This document shows, piece by piece, positions 16,391-22,820 of a stretch of DNA of 64,000 nucleotides. A model generated the notes under the pieces. That model did no database searches. It had not been told where the DNA came from and saw only the letters and a list, made by a program, of their open reading frames with translations. The translations under genes and the position numbers were made by a program. Positions within the stretch are counted from its first letter, which is position 1, and every line of letters begins with the position of its first letter. Where the stretch lies: positions 1-64,000 of the forward strand of contig JBAXOB010000016.1 in NCBI GenBank assembly GCA_037133475.1, given 5' to 3'. The DNA is from CAIVAT01 sp037133475 (GTDB lineage Bacteria > Bacteroidota > Bacteroidia > Bacteroidales > FEN-979).

Positions 16391-16957
16391 TCAAGCCTTA
16401 TTTTTAACAATCCACTGAGTTTCGGTTGCGCCGGCATCCTGGCCTGTTTTCCGGGCCAGAACAAACAGGTAATCAGACAAACGGTTCAGAAAGCGAATTA
16501 TTATATCATCCACAGGGCTGGTAAGGCTTAACCGTATCAGGCAGCGTTCGGCGCGGCGGCAAACGGTTCGTGCGATGTGGCATTCGGAAACTATGACGGC
16601 ACCCCCGGGAAGGATAAAACTGGTCAGCGGGGGCAGCGCATCGTTCATGGCATCGATCTCGTTTTCGAGCAGGGTGATGATATCTTCGCGCAGGGATGGT
16701 AAATCGCGGGTCTGTTTTTCGGGATCTCGCGCCACCAGCGCCTCGGCAATGAAGAGGTTTTCCTGGACAACGATCAGCACGTCGCGGTAATGCGGGGCGA
16801 TATCGCGGTCGCGAACCAGCCCGATGAAGGAATTCAGCTCATCGAGTGTTCCGTAAGCCTCCACGCGTTCATGGCTTTTTGAAACACGGGTTCCCCCAAG
16901 CAGGGAGGTCTCCCCCTTGTCGCCGCCCTTGGTATAGATCTTGAATTCTTCAGCCAT
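16391..16957 (-). CDS. Cob(I)alamin adenosyltransferase, PduO type
   Basis: Transfers the adenosyl group of ATP to cob(I)alamin to make coenzyme B12. The 188-residue protein has the N-terminal ATP-binding KIYTKGGDKGETSLLGG, the EAYGTLDELNS motif and the C-terminal RRAERCLI...FLNRLSDYLFVLAR signature of PduO/MMAB enzymes. No B12-dependent enzyme is encoded in this window, so its partner (for example methylmalonyl-CoA mutase) is elsewhere. It lies downstream of pckG on the same strand, with a hairpin between them. Confidence 0.9.
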   Translation of the reverse strand: MAEEFKIYTKGGDKGETSLLGGTRVSKSHERVEAYGTLDELNSFIGLVRDRDIAPHYRDVLIVVQENLFIAEALVARDPEKQTRDLPSLREDIITLLENEIDAMNDALPPLTSFILPGGAVIVSECHIARTVCRRAERCLIRLSLTSPVDDIIIRFLNRLSDYLFVLARKTGQDAGATETQWIVKNKA

Positions 16958-16974
16958 TGGTTTCTGAATATAAT

Positions 16975-17024
16975 GACCCCTCCGCTGACCCGGCCCGTTT
17001 AAGGGTGGGAGAAGGGGAGGGGTC
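16975..17024 (-). terminator. Hairpin downstream of pckG
   Basis: Arms GACCCCTCC (16975-16983) and GGAGGGGTC (17016-17024) can pair as a 9-bp GC-rich stem 20 bp after the pckG stop. There is a short AT-rich run after it in the minus direction but no clear T-tract. Likely a terminator or RNA-stabilising stem between pckG and the adenosyltransferase gene. Confidence 0.5.
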
Positions 17025-17044
17025 GTTGGGAATCAAACTACGGG

Positions 17045-18835
17045 TTACTTGTTCAGCCTGTGTTTAAGCGCTTCAAACTGTTCGGCCATCTCTTTGGGCA
17101 AACGGTCGCCGAACTTCTCCTGGTGCTCGGCTATGAGGTCGCATTCGGCAAGCCACTCGCCTTTGTCAACCCTGAGGATGTTGCCCATATTGGCTTCCAT
17201 CCCTTCGAGTCCGCTGATATCGATGGAATTTGCCTCCGGTACAAACCCGATTGGGGTTTCAACGGCGGGAGCGGTGCCTTCCATGCGTTCAAAGATCCAT
17301 TTCAGCACGCGGATGTTGTCGCCATAACCCGGCCACAGGAACTTCCCGTCGGCGCCCTTGCGGAACCAGTTTACGTTGAAGATGCCGGGCAGTTTCGATT
17401 TGTCGGGGGCTGTTGCACCGATCTTGACCCAGTGTCCGAAATAATCGCCCATGTGGTATCCGCAGAAGGGAAGCATGGCAAAGGGGTCGCGGCGCACGCC
17501 GGCCTTCAGGCCGATGGCGGCTGCGGTGACTTCCGATCCCACGATGGAACCCATGAATACGCCGTGGTTCCAGTCGAAGGCCTGGTAAACCAGGGGCACC
17601 GTGCCGGGACGGCGGCCGCCAAAGAGAAATGCCGAAATGGGCACCCCTTTGGGATTCTCCCAGTCCTTGTCGATCACGGGGCACTGGCTTGCAGGCGCCG
17701 TAAACCTTGCATTAGGATGGGCTGCCGGTTTCCCGCTGGCCTTATCGTAAACTTCGTTGGTCCAGGTGATGGTCCCTTCGGGGATGTCGGATCCGATGCC
17801 CTCCCACCAGATATCGCCGTCGGGGGTGATCCCGGTGTTGGTGAAGATCGAGTTGGCCTTGCACGACAGCATGGCGTTGGGGTTGGTTTCCATGGAGGTA
17901 AAGGGGGCAACGCCAAAGAACCCGGCTTCGGGATTGATGGCATACAAACGGCCATCCTCGCCGAATTTCATCCAGGCAATATCATCGCCCACGGTTTCCA
18001 CCTTCCATCCCGGGATGTTGGGGATCAGCATGGCCAGGTTGGTCTTGCCGCAGGCGCTCGGGAATGCAGCAGCCACGTAACGTTTAACACCCTGTGGATT
18101 GGTGATGCCCATGATCAGCATGTGTTCGGCCAGCCATCCTTCGCGGCGTGCCATATTGGTGGCAATACGCAGGGCGAAGCATTTTTTGCCCAGGAGGGCG
18201 TTGCCGCCGTAACCGCTGCCAAACGACCAGGTCTCATTGGTGTCGGGGAAATGGGAGATATATTTCTTTTCAATGGGGGCGCAGGGCCATTTGACATCCT
18301 TCTGGCCAGGAGCCAGGGGAGCGCCCACCGAGTGGATGCAGGGCACGAAATCGCCGTCGCCCAGCAGATCCAGCACGGCGCTGCCCATGCGGGTCATGAT
18401 GCGCATGTTGACAACCACGTAGGGCGAGTCGGTGATCTGGATGCCGATATGGGCGATCTTCGACCCGAGCGGACCCATGCTGAAGGGGATCACATACAGG
18501 GTACGGCCCTTCATACAGCCACGGTATTCTTCGGTCAGGATCTTCTTCATTTCGGCAGGGGCCATCCAGTTGTTCGTCGGACCGGCATCCTCCTCTTTGG
18601 CTGAGCAGATGAAGGTACGGTTCTCAACCCGGGCAACATCGCTGGGATCGCTCTGGAAATAATAGCTTCCCGGGCGTTTTGCCTCGTTGAGCTTTACCGC
18701 CATGCCGGTGCTCACCATCATGTCGAGCAGTTTCTGATTCTCATCGGCTGATCCGTCGCACCAATGTATCGCATCGGGCTGGCACAGGTCGGACCATTCC
18801 TTAACCCATTTTTCAACTTTTTTGCTGATTGTCAT
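17045..18835 (-). CDS. pckG: Phosphoenolpyruvate carboxykinase (GTP)
   Basis: Interconverts oxaloacetate plus GTP with PEP, CO2 and GDP, for gluconeogenesis or, in anaerobes, possibly in the carboxylating direction. The 596-residue length and the kinase loop FPSACGKTNLAML (with the family's reactive Cys) mark the GTP-dependent type rather than the ATP-dependent pckA type. Other signatures are FGSGYGGNALLGKKC and the nucleotide-binding FGGRRPGTVPLVYQ. It has its own long upstream gap (18836-19075) containing a repeat-derived dyad. Confidence 0.95.
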   Translation of the reverse strand: MTISKKVEKWVKEWSDLCQPDAIHWCDGSADENQKLLDMMVSTGMAVKLNEAKRPGSYYFQSDPSDVARVENRTFICSAKEEDAGPTNNWMAPAEMKKILTEEYRGCMKGRTLYVIPFSMGPLGSKIAHIGIQITDSPYVVVNMRIMTRMGSAVLDLLGDGDFVPCIHSVGAPLAPGQKDVKWPCAPIEKKYISHFPDTNETWSFGSGYGGNALLGKKCFALRIATNMARREGWLAEHMLIMGITNPQGVKRYVAAAFPSACGKTNLAMLIPNIPGWKVETVGDDIAWMKFGEDGRLYAINPEAGFFGVAPFTSMETNPNAMLSCKANSIFTNTGITPDGDIWWEGIGSDIPEGTITWTNEVYDKASGKPAAHPNARFTAPASQCPVIDKDWENPKGVPISAFLFGGRRPGTVPLVYQAFDWNHGVFMGSIVGSEVTAAAIGLKAGVRRDPFAMLPFCGYHMGDYFGHWVKIGATAPDKSKLPGIFNVNWFRKGADGKFLWPGYGDNIRVLKWIFERMEGTAPAVETPIGFVPEANSIDISGLEGMEANMGNILRVDKGEWLAECDLIAEHQEKFGDRLPKEMAEQFEALKHRLNK

Positions 18836-18896
18836 AACATCTATGTTAATTACTGATTACTATTGAACTGATCAATGCTGGAAAATTAATCCGATT

Positions 18897-18985
18897 TTAA
18901 CCAAGATGGGCACCATGACTTACACAATGTTCACGATGGGGTTCTTTGTGTACATTGTGCCTTCTATGTGTCATCGTGGTTATCT
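18897..18985. repeat. Imperfect inverted repeat upstream of pckG
   Basis: The left arm (TTAACCAAGATGGGCACCAT...ACACAATGTTCAC) and the right arm (TGTACATTGTGCC...CATCGTGGTTA) are imperfect inverted copies of each other. The right arm also resembles the 48-bp unit at 34932-35098 (TTTGTGTTCATTGTGCCTTC). It therefore belongs to a dispersed family. It sits in the gap between the aminotransferase stop and the pckG start and could act as a stem-loop. Confidence 0.55.
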
Positions 18986-19075
18986 TAAATGTATCGGTTG
19001 AGGCAACAGGATTCTTATGAAAAACGAAATAATATCAAATAGATTTTATACAACAGGAAATCCTTGTATCCTGGT

Positions 19076-20278
19076 TTAGCTGAGTTTCCCTAGCGCATCT
19101 TTGATCCTTCTAACCGCCTCCATCAGTTTCTCCTTGCTGGTGGCATAGGAGAAGCGGATGCAGTTGGGGTCGCCGAAGGCATCGCCAGGAACGAGGGCCA
19201 CAAACACGGTATTGAGGAGGTACATGCAGAGGTCGTTGGCATTGCTGATGGTATAATTGCCCGCCGATTTACCGAAATACCAGGAGATATCGGGGAAGAT
19301 ATAAAAAGCGCCGTCGGGATGATTTAATTTCATCCCGGGGATTCCCGAAAGCTGTTCGATCATCAGGTCGCGCCGTTCGCGGAAAGCCTGTTGCATAACC
19401 TTCATGTCGGGGGTGCTGGCGGGATCGGTGATAAATGCCGTCAACGCTGCACGTTGCGCGATGGAGGAGGCGCCCGAGGTAAACTGTCCCTGGAGTTTGT
19501 CGCACGCTTTGGCAATGGCGATGGGAGCGGCAATAAAGCCGATTCTCCACCCGGTCATGGCATAGCCTTTGGAAACGCCGTTGATCAGCACCACCTGGTC
19601 CTTGATGTACGGAAACTGGCAGATGCTCTCATGCTTTCCGATAAAATTGATGTGTTCGTAGATTTCGTCGGCCACGATGGTGATATTGGGGTATTTGGCC
19701 ATCACATCGGCAATGCCCTTCAGCTCCGCCCGGGTATAGACTGAACCCGTCGGGTTGCAGGGAGAGCTGTATATCAGCAGTTTGGTTTTAGGCGTGATGG
19801 CTGCCTCCAGCTGCTGCGGGGTGATCTTGAAATTATTTTCGATGGTTGCCGGGATAAAGACCGATTTTCCCTCGGCGACCTTGATGATCTCCTTGTAGGA
19901 AACCCAGTAGGGGGCCGGTACCAGTACCTCGTCGCCGGGGTTTACCAGGCTGAGCATGACATTGGCGATCGATTGCTTTGCTCCCGTTGAGACCACGATC
20001 TGGCTGCAGTCGTAATTGAGGTCGTTGTCGCGTTTCAGTTTGACACAGATCGCCTTGCGCAGGTCTTCGTAACCCGCCACCGGCGAATAAAAGGTGTAGT
20101 TCTGGTCAATACCCTCCTTGGCCGCGTTTTTGATGTAATCGGGAGTGTTGAAATCGGGTTCCCCCAGGCTGAGGTTGATCACATCGTTCCCTTCGGCTTT
20201 CAGTTCGCGGCTTTTGCGCGACATGGCCAGGGTTTCGCTTTCGGCCAGATACTGGATTCTGTTGGCTAGTGTTGTCAT
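19076..20278 (-). CDS. Pyridoxal-phosphate aminotransferase, AspC-like (class I)
   Basis: 400-residue fold-type I aminotransferase, best described as an aspartate aminotransferase of the I-gamma type. The PLP-binding lysine is in VSKGYAMTGWRIGF (near residue 235), SPCNPTG carries the conserved Asn-Pro, and VADEIYEHI carries the PLP-contacting Asp and Tyr. A late FRFSYAT-like IRFSYATS carries the carboxylate-binding Arg. Aspartate specificity is inferred from overall resemblance; broader amino-acid range or prephenate activity occurs in this group. Transcribed from the -7 element at 20322-20329. Confidence 0.88.
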   Translation of the reverse strand: MTTLANRIQYLAESETLAMSRKSRELKAEGNDVINLSLGEPDFNTPDYIKNAAKEGIDQNYTFYSPVAGYEDLRKAICVKLKRDNDLNYDCSQIVVSTGAKQSIANVMLSLVNPGDEVLVPAPYWVSYKEIIKVAEGKSVFIPATIENNFKITPQQLEAAITPKTKLLIYSSPCNPTGSVYTRAELKGIADVMAKYPNITIVADEIYEHINFIGKHESICQFPYIKDQVVLINGVSKGYAMTGWRIGFIAAPIAIAKACDKLQGQFTSGASSIAQRAALTAFITDPASTPDMKVMQQAFRERRDLMIEQLSGIPGMKLNHPDGAFYIFPDISWYFGKSAGNYTISNANDLCMYLLNTVFVALVPGDAFGDPNCIRFSYATSKEKLMEAVRRIKDALGKLS

Positions 20279-20321
20279 AGTGGTGATAAGAGTGTGAAAA
20301 TGAAGTTTTTGAAAAAAAGAA

Positions 20322-20329
20322 CAAATTTA
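20322..20329 (-). promoter_or_regulatory. -7 element for the aminotransferase gene
   Basis: Minus-strand TAAATTTG, an exact TAnnTTTG match, about 44 bp upstream of the start codon. A TTG lies 17 bp further upstream, slightly closer than the 19-21 bp consensus. Confidence 0.5.
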
Positions 20330-20413
20330 GGAAAAAATACGGATTACAATGGACGAATTATGGAAAAAATGAGGATAAAAAGGGAGCCGGCGGTGATCAA
20401 TTCCTTGTTTTGC

Positions 20414-20421
20414 TATATTTG
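20414..20421 (+). promoter_or_regulatory. -7 element for the 20.4-kb membrane protein gene
   Basis: TATATTTG matches TAnnTTTG. It lies 13 bp upstream of ATG 20435, leaving only a few bases of leader, or about 50 nt if the downstream ATG 20480 is the real start. Confidence 0.45.
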
Positions 20422-20434
20422 TAAAAAATGAGCT

Positions 20435-21010
20435 ATGCAACCCCAGTTTCATCCCCCTTTTCTGTTTCATCTGCTGGCAATGACAATCAGGATATTGCTG
20501 GTCAGCGGCGCTGTTTTTATCCTGTTGCGCTATTACCTGAAACACACCCGCAGGGAGGCGCCGGTTATCCAGGATAATCAGGGCAGGCAAGAGGTACCTG
20601 CCGCCAGGGAAAACGAAGGCCTGAAGATCATCCTCCCGCTGCGCCTGCAGGCCTGTGAACGGTTCGTGCTCTTCCTCGAAAGGATCCACCCGTCGAACCT
20701 TCTTTTGCGCCTGAACAGCCCCGATATCACGGCACACCAGCTGCAGTCGCTCCTGGTGAAGACCATCCGCGAGGAATTTGAATACAACCTTTCGCAGCAG
20801 CTGTATATCTCACCGGGTTCGTGGGAGATGATCCGGAACGCCAAGGAGGAGACAATCTCCATGATCAACCAGGCAACCGCCAAAGTCGGCAATGTGGCAG
20901 ATTCGGGCGAACTGGTGAGGGAGGTTTTTGAAGTGACGGTATCAAAAGGAAATCTCCCTGTCGACGAAGCCCTCAGGGAGATCAAGAAAGAGGTGCAGCA
21001 TTTTTTCTGA
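20435..21010 (+). CDS. Conserved membrane-anchored protein of unknown function
   Basis: 191 residues from ATG 20435. One hydrophobic segment near the start (LLAMTIRILLVSGAVFILLRYY, about residues 13-35) is followed by a positively charged KHTRRE, so it probably spans the inner membrane with a cytoplasmic soluble part. The rest is helical with a conserved-looking core (LRLQACERFVLFLERIHPSNLL). I recognise it as a widespread Bacteroidota hypothetical, without known role. ATG 20480 (MTIRILLVSG) is an alternative start that fits the nearby promoter better. It converges on the barrel-protein gene with only 5 bp between stop codons. Confidence 0.7.
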   Translation: MQPQFHPPFLFHLLAMTIRILLVSGAVFILLRYYLKHTRREAPVIQDNQGRQEVPAARENEGLKIILPLRLQACERFVLFLERIHPSNLLLRLNSPDITAHQLQSLLVKTIREEFEYNLSQQLYISPGSWEMIRNAKEETISMINQATAKVGNVADSGELVREVFEVTVSKGNLPVDEALREIKKEVQHFF

Positions 21011-21015
21011 AAGGG

Positions 21016-21651
21016 CTATTTTGCGAAGCGGTAGGCCAGCGTAAGGGTTGCCGGGTTGTTGTAAAATCCGAAACTGACGCTGCTGGTCGACTTCACAGTT
21101 TCGAGGGGGCTCCCGCTCCCACTATTCGTCGTTTTTACCTTGCCAAAGGAGTATTGGAGGGAGGGGGCGATTTCAACGCCCAGCACCAGGTGGTCGGAGA
21201 TGGTATAGGTTAACCCCAGGACAAGATCGGCCATGGGGGTGATTTTCCAGGTAACCGACTCATAATCGTTATAGGTTCCCGACATATCCTGCTTCATCTT
21301 GTTGTAGGAGTAGCTGCCGCCCGCCTCCAACCCCCAGATGAAACGAAGAGTTCGGTAAACGGGGATATGCTTTTCAAAACCCACCCTGAAGCCGGCGCCG
21401 GCAGAGGAGGTTTTGATGTCAATTGAATCCTGGGTTCTTCCCTGGTCGGAGCTCAACCCCATGCTAGCCGAGAGGAGCGTCACCCGGAATAGCGTTTTTT
21501 CATCGCCGGTTTTGAAGTTGAGCCCGAAGTTGTTCAGGCTGCTGAAACTGAGGCCTGCCTGGTAAACTTGAGGATGGGTTTCCTGCTGGGCGAAGAGCCC
21601 GCATGTTACGATGGCGAAGAGGGCGGTAAGGAGAAGGATGCGTGTATTCAT
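21016..21651 (-). CDS. Outer-membrane beta-barrel protein
   Basis: 211 residues with a signal peptide (MNTRILLLTALFAIVTCGLFAQ) and alternating beta strands ending in aromatic or charged residues. The final strand PATLTLAYRFAK gives a barrel-like C-terminus. It resembles the OmpA-like/PorT-like small-barrel proteins of Bacteroidota. Specific function is unknown. Its upstream side abuts the duplicated GNAT tail and hairpin element at 21746-22139, so its native promoter region may have been remodelled. Confidence 0.7.
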   Translation of the reverse strand: MNTRILLLTALFAIVTCGLFAQQETHPQVYQAGLSFSSLNNFGLNFKTGDEKTLFRVTLLSASMGLSSDQGRTQDSIDIKTSSAGAGFRVGFEKHIPVYRTLRFIWGLEAGGSYSYNKMKQDMSGTYNDYESVTWKITPMADLVLGLTYTISDHLVLGVEIAPSLQYSFGKVKTTNSGSGSPLETVKSTSSVSFGFYNNPATLTLAYRFAK

Positions 21652-21745
21652 GGGAGGTTTGGTTTTGGTTTTAATAAGAACAAATCAAAACGATTTTTAT
21701 TGTTTACTCCTGAAAACCAGTCTGTTAAATTTTGTTAAAAGCAGG

Positions 21746-22139
21746 TGTCACAACGAAGGCTGCATCCGGTACCAGTATTGGTACTGTTCGGTGAAGCCCA
21801 TTTTTTCCTGACTTCTGACGCTTCATAATTCCAGTCCGTTAACATTTCTCACGTAATTGAATTTGAATGACCTAAAATTCATATTTGTGACTTTTACCGC
21901 ACTAATACCAAAGTAAAGTACGAAATACGAAGTACAAAGTACGAACGGAAGTACAAAGTCCGAAGGACGAACGGCGGCTTGCTAATCCCAAACTTTGTAC
22001 TTCGTCATTCGTACATCGTATTTCGCGTTATACCACACTAAATATCATTATTCTGGAGGATGGATTTCACAGCCATCTGTCACAACGAAGGCTGCATGCG
22101 GTACCAGTATTGGTACTGTTCGGTGAAGCCCATTTTTTC
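21746..22139. repeat. Hairpin element copy 2 between 62-bp direct repeats
   Basis: The element at 21808-22043 is the second copy of the one at 115-360, including ACCGCACTAA at 21896-21905 and ACCACACTAA at 22032-22041 around the TACGAA dyad. It is bracketed by 62-bp direct repeats, 21746-21807 and 22078-22139. These match at 61 of 62 positions by eye and both encode the last residues and stop codon of the GNAT protein (QYQYWYRMQPSL). The one difference is a synonymous Arg codon change. The second repeat is the live gene end; the first is a stranded copy. Confidence 0.8.
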
Positions 22140-22820
22140 GTAGAGCCTGAGGGCCGGCGTGTTATCGGTAAGTACCTGGAGATAGGCCGTCAGGGCCCCC
22201 TTTTTCCGGCCCCATCGCAGAATATTTTCCACGATGAGGTAACCCAGCCCGGTATGCCGGTAGGCTTTGTCGACGACCAGGTCGAACAGGCCGATAAACT
22301 GTCCCTCCACAACCCCGAGTCCCACGCCGATGGTCTGGTTGTTCCGTGAAAGCGAGATCATGCATTTCGGTGTGCGGAGCTGTTGCATGATCGCAACATA
22401 GACGGGTTTCCGCCTGGGATCAAATTCATTCATCCTGATGAAATCATCGATCCACCGCGGGTTTAGTTCGGTCTCAATCCTGATGTCGCTGATGGGATTG
22501 CCCGGTATGTTGGCGATATCAAGGCTCTGGAAGGAGATCGTGGAATGAATAAAATAACCACGACCGGCAAGCCGCTGGTCGATATCGGCAGGGTCGGCGA
22601 TGGCGGTGATCTTAAAACAGGCCGGGATGTGGTGAAAACGATAAAGCTCCTCGCAAAAACCGATCTTTTCCTCCGGGTCGGCATAGGAGGGATAGAGCAG
22701 GCTTACCGAGTTCGAACGCTTGGTCACCCCGCCGCCAAACCGGAGCAGCCAGCCGTCGTGCTGCACCGTCTGCAGGGCCGGCCAGGCGTTGTTGCTGATC
22801 TCTTCAAATTTCCGTATCAT
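22080..22820 (-). CDS. GNAT family N-acetyltransferase
   Basis: 246 residues. The N-terminal half carries AWPALQTVQHDGWLLRFGGG and TKRSNSVSLLY, a signature of a two-part GNAT subfamily. The C-terminal half holds the acetyl-CoA-binding region LFDLVVDKAYRHTGLGYLIV, with the RHTGLG pyrophosphate-binding loop, and the terminal NTPALRLYEKMGF motif. Substrate unknown. The start overlaps the 3' end of the NRPS-like gene by 17 bp, so translation is probably coupled and the acetyltransferase may act on its product; that link is inference. Its last 62 bp are duplicated beyond an inserted repeat. Confidence 0.85.
   Translation of the reverse strand: MIRKFEEISNNAWPALQTVQHDGWLLRFGGGVTKRSNSVSLLYPSYADPEEKIGFCEELYRFHHIPACFKITAIADPADIDQRLAGRGYFIHSTISFQSLDIANIPGNPISDIRIETELNPRWIDDFIRMNEFDPRRKPVYVAIMQQLRTPKCMISLSRNNQTIGVGLGVVEGQFIGLFDLVVDKAYRHTGLGYLIVENILRWGRKKGALTAYLQVLTDNTPALRLYEKMGFTEQYQYWYRMQPSL

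Noticed and set aside
17060..18604. 514-codon + strand frame opposite pckG
   Set aside because: Entirely antisense to a full-length PEP carboxykinase and without any recognisable motif.
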